This document shows positions 9,227-21,696 of a stretch of DNA of 64,000 bases, in pieces. The DNA is taken from NCBI GenBank assembly GCA_028023455.1, contig JAQFVV010000031.1, positions 866,001 through 930,000 on the forward strand, written 5' to 3'. The first letter of the stretch is position 1; the number at the start of each line of letters is the position of its first letter. Under the pieces are notes generated by a model that was not told the DNA's origin, searched no databases, and saw nothing but the letters and a program-made list of their open reading frames with translations. The stretch is from Epiperipatus broadwayi (lineage: Eukaryota; Onychophora; Udeonychophora; Euonychophora; Peripatidae). The position numbers and the translations under genes are program-made.

Positions 9227-11164
9227 TGTAACGGTATATATAATTCAGAGCCTCACTTGGATGCGCCATATGTAACGGTATGCCCCCTCTCAACAAGATA
9301 AGTTAAGGAGTCGCATCTCACTATAGTCAGATTTAAGGTCTTCATATAGGATGCCACGAATGATGTGATTTAATTTTGATATAAAACTATATTTGTTCCC
9401 AATAACTAATTTATTATTTTAAAAAAATTATTATATCCAACCACATCAAATCAATTTTCACCTTAATTAACTTTACCGTTATGCTCACATTTCGAACTCA
9501 GGGAAGTTTAACACTTTACTCTCTTCAGAGGTTCCTATCAATATTTTAAAGTAATATTAACAACGAATCTCACTAATTCTTTAATTCAAATAAAACAAAA
9601 TTGAAGACTTCATTTAATATAAAAAACATTTAAATTTTACAATATATATAAAAAAATATTTATATATCTATCTCCTTATATTAAAAATATAAACATTCTC
9701 TTTGCTTATGGTAGATATATTTTCTAAACCTATAACACTACGTGATTTTACAATTTATTTAAAATATAAGTATCCTAATATTTAGACAATTATATTAACG
9801 CTAATTTACACTAATTAGATAATACAAATAATAATCCAATTATTTGTATATAACACCATTTGTTAAAATGATTGTCAGTCAAGTTATATTTATTAATATA
9901 AAAATACATACTTCACAACAATGTTAATCATTTATTTCTTTATCACACATTACATTTATTAGTCTATTTTGATTAGTATAAACAATGTAGTGTCATGTCA
10001 TGAAAAATAATATGTGGATTCAAAAATAGTTTAATATCTTACCTCTAAGTTCACATTATCCCGTTCCCAAAATCAACATTTATTAACCGATATTTAAATC
10101 TTTATTAATCATAAATAAAAACAAAAATATTCTAAATTATTAATTCTCTACGATGATAAAGAAAATGAAATTAACTTTTCCTAATTATAATTTTCAAAAA
10201 TCCCAAATGGCATTTATAAAAGTTAATGTTCCTCGCAAGAATGAAAATCCTTCGAAGACGCAGTTTTTTGATTCCTTTGTTGTTAAACATTAAAGAGAAT
10301 AATATTAGGATATCCTAAGTTGAAATTTAGTTTCCTCTTTATATTCATCTTCTTAATATAAAGTCCCTTCATTAATATTTATAATTCCATTTTGAAGATC
10401 TAATTTTTATAATTTTAAGGCATTCATAATTCCATTTTGAAGATCTAATTTCTTTATAATTCTAAAGCATTCGGCAACGATGTTATTCCCACATATATGT
10501 TTGATTAGGCAAGTGCATTTTATCTATCCCACGATAAATATTTGTGTTCTAGCCACTCTGCATTTTTATAATGAAAAGTACATAAAATTTGAATGAAGTT
10601 TTTATAAACATGTTCTTTTTTTTTTAAGACGCTGTTTAGATTTTAAAACGTAATTCAAACAATTTTTTCTATAAAACACGAAAATATATTTAGATTACTT
10701 TCGTTGAACAAGTATAAGAAACTTCTTTTAATGAGTATTAAATTGTTTAAAATATAAACTTCAACTTACACTGTTATTTGTAATCAAACATAGTAAAAGT
10801 TTTTATGAAAATATAGCTGATAAAAATAGAATCCTTATTCTTCTAATAACAAGAATAGAAGAATTATTTCATGTCTCGCTCCATCAACTCGCTGAAGCAT
10901 ACCCATTCTCATTGTTGCAATAACAATTAGATATTAAAACACTAAGTTAATTTCACTTCCTTTAATTCGATAAACTGTGAACCCAGAGGTCATTTATCCC
11001 CTTGTCAACAGTCTTTTGTCAACAACATCATTTTTCATTTTAAAGAATGAAAAATAGTAACTTTATATATTTATTTTCATAAGTATAATAATAATGTAAA
11101 TATAATCTATACATATTGATTACATAAATGTATGAGTATGTATGAGTATATATATACTCCTACA
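9227..11164 (-). repeat. 3' LTR of element 2
   Basis: It is 1938 bp and matches 17643-19608. In element orientation it begins TGTAGGAG and ends CCGTTACA. It lacks about 26 bases present in the other LTR near 18042-18070. An internal tandem duplication around 10379-10470, each unit holding CCATTTTGAAGATCTAATTT, is shared by both LTRs and so predates insertion. The last 44 bases in element orientation repeat the TGTAAC-type end and a TGGCGC string. Confidence 0.93.
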
Positions 11165-11177
11165 TTTCCCCTCGACT
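11165..11177 (-). promoter_or_regulatory. Polypurine tract of element 2
   Basis: In element orientation it reads AGTCGAGGGGAAA immediately before the 3' LTR start TGTAGG. It would prime plus-strand synthesis. A near-identical copy lies about 100 bases upstream at 11265-11278. Confidence 0.75.
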
Positions 11178-11264
11178 AAGAAAATTAAAATAAACTAACA
11201 TTTTATTTTAATTCTTCATCTTTGTTATCATTTATGCATCATTACAATTCATAAATTTTTTTTA

Positions 11265-11278
11265 TTTTCCCCTCGACT
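11265..11278 (-). promoter_or_regulatory. Second polypurine tract copy in element 2
   Basis: AGTCGAGGGGAAAA in element orientation, with similar A/T-rich sequence and a GATGAA string in front, as at 11165-11177. It may be a duplicate or an internal plus-strand primer like the central tracts of some retroelements. The sequence cannot decide between these. Confidence 0.5.
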
Positions 11279-12056
11279 TAAAATCTTAAATTCTTCATCA
11301 ATTATTAGAGAAAAAAAATATTATTAATTATTATATTTAATAATAATTAAATTGTTTTATGGGCAATTGGGTTCTTTTTTTTTTAATGTCTTAAATATGG
11401 TATATCTAATATAGTCTGTTTTAATCAAATTATAGAATAAATATACTGACTATTTTATTTTAAAATTATTACCTATTACAGTTAAACAATGTAATACTTT
11501 ATTATGCAAAAATCATTATCTATATTACTTTTTTTTATTCACTTCTTTCAATGAATTTCTATAAAATGTATCCTTATTAATATACTAAGTATTTGAAATA
11601 ATATATCAAAATAATTATATGGTAGAAAACCTGATTATTCTATAACTAAGTTTTAATTAGTTATTTCATAAGTGTTTTATGTATAAATCAATTTAAAATG
11701 CCAATCCTGCTCCTTATTGAAACTTACTAGATTATCACTGACATCTAATAAATGAACATACACAAACTTATTTAAAGGTGCCAATGCTGTTCCTTAGTTT
11801 TTGAGACTTACTAGATTATCTTTAGCATCCAATAAATATATTAGTTGGAATTCATTTGTGAACTTGCCAACCTATAAGTAACCAGTCTTCCATTTCCACA
11901 TTAATGATATGATCCATCTTAGTTAGACACAATTATATATAGTATTTCCTTCTCTTTAATATTTTAATTCTTTACATTTTCTCTCTATAATCCTAATAAT
12001 TATTACATAATTTAGGTATTACAAAACTCGTGGTAATTGTTTATTTAAGACAATTA
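11279..12056 (-). other. Untranslated 3' part of element 2 with a diverged direct repeat
   Basis: About 780 bases lie between the pol stop and the polypurine tracts, against about 50 in element 1. Two imperfect copies of a unit of about 65 bases stand at about 11693-11755 and 11776-11843, both holding ACTTACTAGATTATC and CCAATAAAT-like strings. No env-like or other coding frame is visible. Confidence 0.55.
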
Positions 12057-15000
12057 TTATATTTTTCCTCTATAGGGCTTTAATATACGAGCATTATAAG
12101 TACCTCGTACCTCACCATCACAATCCAACCAGTATGCATTTGGTCCAGCTTTCTTTATAATGGTAAATGGTCCTTCATAGCTATTCCAAAATTTATGAAA
12201 AATAAAATCTTGTGGATTACTAACATGTGGTGTCTTTAAAAATACTTTGTCACCTACTTTGAATTGATAGTTTGACTTGTATGTATTTTTATGACGCTTT
12301 TGAGCCATTTGTCTCATTCTTTCTAAAGCTTCTTTTCTATCCTTTTCAATGTTTATGGTTAAATTAGGGATTGGTGGCTTATAATATTTAAATAATATTG
12401 GTATATTTTGTTTTAATTGCAATTTAATGGCTGTGAATCCAGTGGACTTGTTAACACTACAATTTATATAATTTACCATATCTGGTGTGTGCTTTACCCA
12501 CCCCTTGTGATTATCTTTCAAATAAGTTCTAAACAAACGTCCAAGTTCCCACATTACACGTTCACATGGGTTTGATTGAAGATTCCTTATAGAAGTAAGC
12601 ACATGTTTTATTTGATGTTTATTTACCCACATATTCCATTCTTTGGATAGGAAGGGTGTGCCATGATCAGTTAAGATCATCATAGGTTTCCCTATCCTTT
12701 CAAAATGGAGGGTTTCTAATACTTTAATAGTATATCTAGTATTAGCTTGGGGTATTGGATAAGCAGACACAAATTTAGAGAAGAGATCATAAGCTACTAC
12801 TAAAATTTTTTTTTTATTAAGTGGAGGTAAAGGCCCATAGTAGTCTATAGCTAAGATCTCATTTGGTCTTTCTGGAATGATAGAATTTATTGAACTAACA
12901 TAATTTTTATTTACTGGTTTAGCTCCCAAACATATTTGACAATCTTGAATTTCATTCAAAATATCTTTATGCATATTAGGCCAATAAAACCAATTCTTTA
13001 TTGTTTGTTCAGTTTTATAGACACCATAATGTCCATATAAACAATGGATATATTGTATGAGTGGGTCTTTTAGAACTTCAGGTATTACTACCCTCCACTC
13101 ATTTAAATTATCATTAATTTTATATTTTAAGAGCATATTATCTATCTTATATAATGGAAGATTACTGGCTGTATACAGAATTTCCTCTTTATTTAATGTT
13201 TTAATAATCAGCATTAAATTTTTATCTTGATTTTGTAAATTATAGATATTTAATAAATCGTTCTCTACATTTTCATCAACTATCAGGTCAACATTCATAA
13301 TGTAGGCATTATCTACCGATAAATGTAGTTGTTCTGATTTACATGGATTTCGACTTAGTGCATCAGCTACAACATTCTCGGATCCTTTACAATATTTAAT
13401 TGTATAATTGAATTCTTGTAATAACAGACTCCATCTCACTAATCGAGAATTAGTCAAGTAGCTATGATTCAAGAATTCGAGGCTTTTATGATCAGTTATC
13501 ACAATCACCTCTGATCCAAGAAGCATCTGTCAAAATTTTTGAAAAGCCCACACTATTGCTAGGGCTTTTTTCTCTGTAACCGTATAATTCAATTCAGGTC
13601 CTTTTAATAGCCGGCTAATAAAATAGAGGACTCCTGTTTGGCCATCCTCTTGGATTTGAGATATGGTTACCCCTAATCCATAACCACTACTATCTGTTTG
13701 TAAGATGAATGGTTTGCTAAAATCAGGAAAAGCTAATATAGTTTGCTTTAAAAATCCAGCTTTGATTCCAGCAAACACATCATCTTGTTCCTCAGTCCAT
13801 TTCCATTTCTCATCTTTTCTAATGAGTTTTAACAATGGTTCCATGCAATCAGAAAATTTTTGTTAGAAACGATTATAAAAATTACATATTCCTAAAAATG
13901 ATCTTATTTGTTTTTTATTTGTGGGTTTAGGGAAATTCTGTATAGCACTAATCTTATCCGGATGAGATTTAATCCCATTGTGACCAACAATATGACCTAA
14001 GAAGATCACTTCATTAGATACTAAAGTGCTCTTAAAATTGATTTTTATTCCTTTGTCAGAACACTCTTTAAAAAACATTTCTATATGTTGAAGATGTTCT
14101 TCAATTGTAGTTGATGCAATTATAACATCATCTACATACATTGTCACAATCTGTTTTATATCAGGAGATAAGGTTTTATCTAAGCATCGAATTAAAGCAG
14201 CACCACTATTGATCAATCCAAATGGCATCCTATTAAATTGATAAGTAAATCCTTCATACCGAAACGCGATATATTGGCGATCTTCAGGATGAAGTTCTAT
14301 CTGCCAATAGCTTGAGGTCAAATCGAAAGTAGAAAATACTTTCTTGTTTCCAAATCTCACGAATAATTCATGTATGGGCAGTGGTATATTTCTGTCAGGG
14401 ACAGTAATTTTGTTTAGTTGTCTAGCATCCAAACAAAATCTCATCGACCCATCTTTCTTCTTTACCGTCACAACTGGATTACAGTATGGTGAAGAGCATT
14501 TGGAAATGATTTCCCATTCAAGCAGTTTATTAATTTGTTTATATATTTCTTCTCTATATTGATAAGGAATAGAATAAGATTTGGATTGAAAAGGTTGATC
14601 ATGAATTAATTTTATTCTTTGCTGAAAACCTTCAATCACTCCTGGTATTTCTGAAAATATTGTATTATATTCATTAATAATAGATTGCAATTTATTAACA
14701 TTATCGCCATCAATTAAATTTGATTCAGCAATTTTTGATTTTACAAGTGTTTCTGATACGTTTGACATTATACAATCAATTTCCAACAGATCATACTTCG
14801 GAGACAATGTCATCCTTAAAACCTCATCACCTATATGAACTATCTTATTTTTAAAATCAATCAAACATTTGTTCAGATGTAAAAAGTCTACTCCCAATAT
14901 CATTTCATGAATAAGTCCAGTTAATATCAAAAATATATGATAAATACATGTTTGATTAATAGTTAGTTTGATCCAGATCTGCTTTTGAATTAATTTTGCC

Positions 15001-15263
15001 CTTTTATTATTAGCTAGGGTAATCTGTACTGATTTTAGAGGTAAGGTTTTAATATGTGGATTTTTATCCATCAACTTTTTATAAAACTCTTCAGATATTA
15101 CAGATATTTGGCTACCACTATCTAATAAGGCTCTAATTTGCAAATCTTCAAACATAATATTAATTAATGGACAATTTTGAACAGCATACTTGGGTTCATC
15201 ATCTTCCTCTGAACATATTATGTTGGTGATTTGTTTAACTACAATTTTATTTTTGTTCCTCAT
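12057..15263 (-). pseudogene. pol: Pol of Ty3-type element 2, two in-frame stops
   Basis: One reading frame of about 1069 codons, translated on the minus strand from ATG at 15263, is interrupted by a TAA at 13863-13865 and a TGA at 13530-13532. Both are simple nonsense changes: the frame continues unchanged after each. The first lies at the end of the RT domain, the second inside RNase H. Visible parts are protease LLDSGSQ (Asp at residue 48), RT YVDD at 14127-14138 (residues 376-379), RNase H with TEKKALAIVWAF, an integrase zinc domain (HCLYGHYG, WFYWPNMH, CQICL), an integrase core with LAIDYYGPLP, LTDHGTPF and NPCERVM, and a GPF-type C-terminus. As in element 1, 34 residues separate the last Asp and Glu. 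The frame is open upstream of the ATG to the end of gag, in the -1 register. It cannot make full-length Pol without readthrough. Confidence 0.93.
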
Positions 15264-15310
15264 TTTAAATATGGGTCTTTGAGGAGAGGAACTATTTCCG
15301 AAGACCCTCT

Positions 15311-17287
15311 TTAATTTAATTTTGCTGTTGTTTTGGGTATATTTTTATTATACCCTATTTTACCTTTATTCAATCCACTAGTAGATGCCATACTCTTAAT
15401 TTCTGAAATTTGATGTGTATCAGAACTTAATTTAACATCTGCATTATTATCACTCTTCGTTGTTTTACTTTGTGAATGATTAAAAGTCTTATGCTTTCTT
15501 TTTTTATAATTAATAGCATTTACTTGAATATTTTCTTTCTTTCTTTCAACATAATTTTGATTAAGATTTTGGTTATTTGAGTCAATATTATTTAAAATAT
15601 CTATAATTTGTTCGATATTTTGTGCATTAGAAAATAATAAAGACTGCTCAATTTTCATAGGTAAGTTGTGTTTTGCAATACGAATAATTTGATTTTGGCT
15701 GAAATGATAAGTATCAAGGGTTTTCAGTTTTGATACCTGTCTTCTAAAAAATTTAGTAAGAGTTTCACCTGGCATACTTTTATACTTTTCCTGAAGTATT
15801 TGATACAACAGTGATTCTTGACGATCACTATTCCAAAAATTCTTTATCAATAATGTTTGATATTCTTCAAAAGTTTTAGGTATTTGGAACAATGATTCCC
15901 ACCATGATAAAGCATCACCTTGTAAATGACTGTATGCTACTATCAATTTTTCACCTTCTGTCAAATTACTATTTACTGAAAAATATAAATTTAAACTCTT
16001 TAGATGCTCTATTGGAGCTTCATTTGTAAACCCTTGAAAATTTTTTAATTTTACAAATTGATTCACAACATTAGATTGTAATACGTGATTTGTATTGCTA
16101 ACATTTTCTTTTTGCAGATTTATAGATGATTGTTGATTGTGATGGTGAGCAAAGTCTCCTATAAAATAACTAATATTATCCTCAGTATTTTGTTCCCTTT
16201 GCATGTTTTCCATCTCAATCACTATTTCATCTTGATGATCCTTTTTATTTGGATCTTCCCTTATCCTATTAATAGCTTCTAATATTTGATTAAATTTATC
16301 TGAAGTAGTGTCTTCTTTAATATTAGATAATTTAATCCTTTTGCAAGCTTGGGTATAATTTTCCATCATTATTTTTCTTTCTTTCTCAAACTCATCCTTC
16401 AAAACTTTTATGGTTTGATCTACAGTAATATTTTTATTTTCCATATGATTAAATATCTCCGATTGATTCTCTAATAATATTTCAATATTATCTTTATTTA
16501 ACTTTATGTCTGAATCAATCAAATTTTGCTTCACATTTAGACACTGAAAATCTTTTTCCATAGACTGAATTTTCTTGTCTTGGTTATTAATTTCTATGTG
16601 GACATCTTTTATTTTCTCATCTAAAACCTTTTCAGTCTCTTCTTGGATTTTATACATATCAATTTGGAAATGATTGTATACAGTTTTTATTTTTAGAAAT
16701 TTGTTTTCTATTTTATTTTCTAGCTTTGTTTCAAATTCAAAAAATCTTTTTTGACACTTAAGATCTGTTTCTTCAATAACCTTTTGAATTTTTTGAATTT
16801 CATTATTCATATTTGTTTGTATTTGTGATACCTCGTCCTGCAAATCTATTTTTATATTATCTAATTTTATTGATAATTCATTTGTAATATCTACTTTCAC
16901 ACTTTCCATTTTGGTATTCATACTTTCCATCTTGGTATCAATATTCGTAGACAAATCTACTTTCAGATTTTCCATCTGAGTATGCATATTTTCCATTTTG
17001 GTATCTATGTTTGTATTTAAATTCTCTATCATTTGTTGCATCATTAACATCATTTGACTTAATGATGGATTATCACTGGTTTTACTTTCTATAGGTTTGT
17101 CCACAATATCCATAATTTCTGGAACATGAGTATCTAATATAGAATTACTCTCAGACACATTTATATTTATTTGTTCATTAGTACGATTCATAGTATCATC
17201 AGCTATATCTGAACTAAGTATCTCAGTTTGCATTTCCATATTATTAGTATTAGAAGAAAATATTTTATACTTACTTCTTGTAATCAT
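15311..17287 (-). CDS. gag: Gag of Ty3-type element 2, long coiled-coil form
   Basis: This is an intact frame of 658 residues. Residues 410-570 are the capsid-like region (NQFVKLKNF, SHLQGDALSWWES with the Trp pair at 462-463, TFEEYQ, RRQVSKLK), matching the whole Gag of element 1. Residues 80-320 are rich in Met, Glu, Lys, Asn and Ile with heptad spacing, predicted here as coiled coil. They include a 22-residue tandem duplication at 92-113 and 114-135, each beginning TNIDTKME. The tail is basic, with KKRKHK, and has no CCHC knuckle. The pol frame overlaps the last ~40 bases in the -1 register. No canonical slippery heptamer is visible there. The Gag is far longer than usual for the family because of the N-terminal extension. 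Confidence 0.85.
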   Translation of the reverse strand: MITRSKYKIFSSNTNNMEMQTEILSSDIADDTMNRTNEQININVSESNSILDTHVPEIMDIVDKPIESKTSDNPSLSQMMLMMQQMIENLNTNIDTKMENMHTQMENLKVDLSTNIDTKMESMNTKMESVKVDITNELSIKLDNIKIDLQDEVSQIQTNMNNEIQKIQKVIEETDLKCQKRFFEFETKLENKIENKFLKIKTVYNHFQIDMYKIQEETEKVLDEKIKDVHIEINNQDKKIQSMEKDFQCLNVKQNLIDSDIKLNKDNIEILLENQSEIFNHMENKNITVDQTIKVLKDEFEKERKIMMENYTQACKRIKLSNIKEDTTSDKFNQILEAINRIREDPNKKDHQDEIVIEMENMQREQNTEDNISYFIGDFAHHHNQQSSINLQKENVSNTNHVLQSNVVNQFVKLKNFQGFTNEAPIEHLKSLNLYFSVNSNLTEGEKLIVAYSHLQGDALSWWESLFQIPKTFEEYQTLLIKNFWNSDRQESLLYQILQEKYKSMPGETLTKFFRRQVSKLKTLDTYHFSQNQIIRIAKHNLPMKIEQSLLFSNAQNIEQIIDILNNIDSNNQNLNQNYVERKKENIQVNAINYKKRKHKTFNHSQSKTTKSDNNADVKLSSDTHQISEIKSMASTSGLNKGKIGYNKNIPKTTAKLN

Positions 17288-17622
17288 AAAACTATCTTTA
17301 ACTTAACTATAACTTTATTTGTATGATAATATATTATTTATCATAGGATATTAATGCGATGCCTTTCTCTTTTCAAGATATATATGTGTGTTCTTACTCT
17401 AATGCCTAATTTTAAAATTATATTTTTAAGCGAGTGATCTATTCATTTAAATTTTACTTATTTAATTTTCAAAGTCTCCATTATTTTATTACCTACTATT
17501 TTACAACACATTTAATATGAGACTATTATCAATACTACTTATTCCTCAATGTTTTATATCGCTATACAAACAATATAAAATCTATGATTCAATATAATAA
17601 TGATATGGAATCTATGATTTAA

Positions 17623-17640
17623 GGCCCCACCATGGCGCCA
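17623..17640 (-). promoter_or_regulatory. Putative primer-binding site of element 2
   Basis: In element orientation TGGCGCCATGGTGGGGCC follows the 5' LTR end GTTACA after the two bases TA. Its position and TGGCGC start match element 1. The donor tRNA is unassigned. Confidence 0.6.
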
Positions 17641-17642
17641 TA

Positions 17643-19608
17643 TGTAACGATATATATAATTCAGAGCCTCACTTGGATGCGCCATATGTAACGGTATGCC
17701 CCCTCTCAACAAGATAAGTTAAGGAGTCACATCTCACTATAGTCAGATTTAAGGTCTTCATATAGGATGCCACAAATGATATGATTTAATTTTGATATAA
17801 AACTATATTTGTTCCCAATAACTAATTTATTATTTTAAAAAAATTATTATATCCAACCACATCAAATCAATTTTCACCTTAATTAACTTTACCATTATGC
17901 TCAGATTTCGAACTCAGGGAAGTTTAACACTTTACTCTCTTCAGGGGTTACTATCAATATTTTAAAGTAATATTAACAACGAATCTCACTAATTCTTTAA
18001 TTCAAATAAAACAAAATTGAAGACTTCATTTAATATAAAAAACATACTTATTTATTTAACACTTAAATAATTTAAATTTTACAATATATATAAAAAAATA
18101 TTTATATATCTACCTCCTTATATTAAAAATATAAACATTCTCTTTGCTTACAGTAGATATATTTTCTAAACCTATAACACTACGTGATTTTACAATTTAT
18201 TTAAAATATAAGTATCCTAATATTTAGACAATTATATTAACGCTAATTTACACTAATTAGATAATACAAATAATAATCCAATTATTTGTATATAACACCT
18301 TCATTCGTTAAAATGATTGTCAGTCAAGTTATATTTATTAATATACATACTTCACAACAATGTTAATCATTTATTTCTTTATCACACATTACATTTATTA
18401 GTCTATTTTGATTAGTATAAACAATGTAGTGTCATGTCATGGAAAATAATATGTGGATTCAAAAATAGTTTAATATCTTACCTCTAAGTTCACATTATCC
18501 CGTTCCCAAAATAAACATTTATTAACCGATATTTAAATCTTTATTAAACATAAATAAAAACAAAAATATTCTAAATTATTAATTCTCTACGATGATAAAG
18601 AAAATGAAATTAACTTTTCCTAATTATAATTTTCAAAAATCCCAAATGGCATTTATAAAAGTTAATGTTCCTCGCGAGAATGAAAATCCTTTGAAGACGC
18701 AGTTTTTTGATTCCTTTGTTGTTAAACATTAAAGAGAATAATATTAGAATATCCTAAGTTGACATTTAGTTTCCTCTTTATATTCATCTTCTTAATATAA
18801 AGTTCCTTCATTAATATTTATAATTCCATTTTGAAGATCTAATTTTTATAATTTTAAGGCATTCATAATTCCATTTTGAAGATCTAATTTCTTTATAATT
18901 CTAAAGCATTCGGAAACGATGTTATTCCCACATATATGTTTGATTAGACAAGTGCATTTTATCTATCCCACGATAAATATTTGTGTTCTAGCCACTCTGC
19001 ATTTTCTTTATAATGAAAAGTACATAAAATTTGAATGAAGTTTTTATAAACATGTTCTTTTTTTTTTTTAAGATGCTGTTTAGATTTTAAAACGTAATTC
19101 AAACAATTTTTTCTATAAAACACAAAAATATATTTAGATTACTTTCGTTGAACAAGTATAAGAAACTTCTTTTAATGAGTATTAAATTGTTTAAAATATA
19201 AACTTCAACTTACACTGTTATTTGTAATCAAACATAGTAAAAGTTTTTATGAAAATATAGCTGATAAAAATAGAATCCTTATTCTTCTAATAACAAGAAT
19301 AGAAGAATTATTTCATGTCTCGCTCCATCAGCTCGCTGAAGCATACCCATTCTCATTGTTGCAATAACAATTAGATATTAAAACACTAAGTTAATTTCAC
19401 TTCCTTTAATTCGATAAACTGTGAACCCAGACGTCATTTATCACCTTGTCAACAGTCTTTTGTCAACAACGTCATTTTCCATTTTAAAGAATGAAAAATA
19501 GTAACTTTATATATTTATTTTCATAAGTATAATAATAATGTAAATATAATCTATACATATTGATTACATAAATATATGAGTATGTATGAGTATATATATA
19601 CTCCTACA
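17643..19608 (-). repeat. 5' LTR of element 2
   Basis: It is 1966 bp and matches 9227-11164 with roughly 30 substitutions and a few indels, including about 26 extra bases near 18042-18070. It ends, in element orientation, CCGTTACA just before the primer site. It carries a 44-base internal repeat of its own end (TGTAAC at 17643 and again at 17687 on the plus strand). Confidence 0.93.
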
Positions 19609-20905
19609 ATATAGAATAAAATTTTTTGCTTACGATTTCTTGTGTGGTTTTAAATCGGAAGTTCCTTTTAGCAAAGTATTTATTTTCCAAAATAGTTCCC
19701 TTTTTTTAATATGAAATCCTGGCAATTGTCAATTGATGGAATAATAGATTAAATGCATACAAGTCAAGTAAATTCTCTACTCCATTATTTATGAATCAAA
19801 ATACAATTGACTATCATTTTAATTCGGTTCAAATTCAAATCCAGAGTTATCAATTTTCAGTTTCTTGGTTTTAAATTCTGTTATAACTTAAATGTTATCT
19901 TTTCTTTTGTACTTTTAACCCACCCCCCTCCTTACTATCTATGTTAGCTTATTTATACCTTTATCAAAGAGCATTGTTGTACAAAAAAAAAATAAACAAA
20001 GGAAAGTGTGGTATGTGCATACAATTAATACTTCTCCATCTATATTCATTAGTGATAACTAATCAAGCTGTTCAAAATTATTTTAAATCACAATAAAAAT
20101 ATGCTTAAGGATTAATTACAAAGATTAATTTAGAATAGTTATAATTTTAAATATTTTGATTATTATTTAATAATAACAAAATATGAAATGTTTCTGTACT
20201 TTTAAATTAATAATGACACTAATAAATTATTTTAATATTATTGAAATTTAGCCCATCTTACAGACTGCATAAAAATTGTCATACACATCCTGGCATAGTC
20301 CCTAATATATCTTGAACAGTCTAAGTCTTTATCACTTTCAGATTTATTGATAAATTTATTTAATTTTAAAATAAAATTTGGCAATTACAATAACATACCA
20401 CTGATATAATACACTGGTTTAATATATTTCAATTATTGTCAATTAAAATTTAAATTTTACACATTTGACTGCATAAATAAGGTTTGACAAACATCGAGCC
20501 TAACCATAAGGTTACAATATATAAATGTTCAAATGTTCATGCAAATGTGTATTTGATACACGGAAACCTTAATCCATTATTTTTCAAGAGGTACAGAAAA
20601 AAAAAACAATATGTGGGAAACACTTTAAAATTATAATAGTAAAAAATAATTTAATGACTATTATTAACTAAAATATACAAAAAGTACAATTGATACTTTA
20701 TATTTTACATTTATTATTTAAAAAATTATTTATATTTTTAAAAACACAGTACATATATAAGAAGTTTAAACCTTTCCATTTTCTGCTGGAAAAAAAATAT
20801 ATATATTAATATATGTCTCCAAATAAGAATCTTTTGCCATATATTTTTATAAATGTATATATCTTCAAAAATAATGTTTAAAATAATAATGGTACTCATC
20901 TTTTA
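19609..20905. other. AT-rich non-coding stretch
   Basis: About 1.3 kb between element 2 and the next element. No coding frame, RNA gene or repeat is recognised. It begins with the possible ATAT target duplication of element 2. Confidence 0.6.
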
Positions 20906-21558
20906 GCTAAAGATGCCGCTCTATGGCGCGGTTTTCGCGCCAAAACCCATAAAAATGCTGTTTCCACCGCCAACACGTTCGAACCTGCATTTTCTATAAT
21001 ACAACTTTTTTGTTGTGCTACAAAATGCAGGCCACTATGTCATGTCGCAGTACAGCATGTATGTCGCATAGCAGCAAATATTTTCCGAATTTGCACAATT
21101 TATAAAATAATTACAGCTTGATGAGAGAGTTTGTATTTGAATTGTATTGAAATGTTGTTTTCATTGGATTTTTTATTTATTTTAAACTATTGAAATGTTC
21201 AGATTTTTTAAAACAATAATTATAAGACTTTTTACAACATACTGTATTAAACTTTTATTTGGGAAAATGTTAAATATCTACGTTTTTATTGAGTTGCAAT
21301 TAGGTAATGTGTCAAGTAACGTACTGTTAGTAACATTCCATGAGACAAAGAAGATTCTACCGTCTGTATATTTTTGAAGTAAAAAAGAGCGGTACGAAAA
21401 AATTTTCTAGTAATAAAAAGCAAATATTATAAACATGTTTAATAAGTAAAAAAGACATTTGTATGTGTTTATTGTTGTTTAAAAAAGTTTGTTTCTTTCT
21501 TCTGTCTGAGTACAGTTACGATTTTGAATTTTTTTATTTTAGCATTACAAACAAACAG

Positions 21559-21655
21559 AACACTAACCCTAAAACTAACCCTAACCCTAAAACTAACTCT
21601 AAACTTAACCCTAAACTAACTCTAAAACTAACCCTAAATCTAACCGTAACAACTT
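21559..21655 (+). repeat. Degenerate telomere-like CCCTAA array inside the DNA transposon
   Basis: About 95 bases of AACCCTAA units mixed with variants AAACTAA, AACTCTAA and AATCTAA. The complementary strand reads TTAGGG and variants. It could derive from a telomere or interstitial telomeric repeat, or be a simple satellite that resembles one. Confidence 0.75.
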
Positions 21656-21696
21656 TTACTTTTATTACGATTATTATTTTTTAGTTAAACAACAAC

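Larger units (their letters stand above)
9227..19608 (-). mobile_element. Ty3-type LTR retrotransposon 2 (decayed pol)
   Basis: This is a complete element of about 10.4 kb on the minus strand: 5' LTR 17643-19608, primer site, gag, pol, polypurine tract, 3' LTR 9227-11164. Domain order is protease, RT, RNase H, integrase. Flanking bases ATAT at 9223-9226 and 19609-19612 fit a 4 bp target duplication, although this is weak evidence in AT-rich DNA. The LTRs differ by roughly 30 substitutions by eye, about 1.5%, plus small indels. Two in-frame stops break pol while gag is open. It belongs with element 1 in sequence and layout but is far more AT-rich. Confidence 0.93.

Noticed and set aside
21559-21655. 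True chromosome end
   Set aside because: The repeat is degenerate, short and enclosed by transposon inverted repeats, with ordinary sequence on both sides.
21463-21684. 73-codon frame rich in Asn, Pro, Lys, Leu and Thr
   Set aside because: It is a translation of the telomere-like repeat array inside the DNA transposon.
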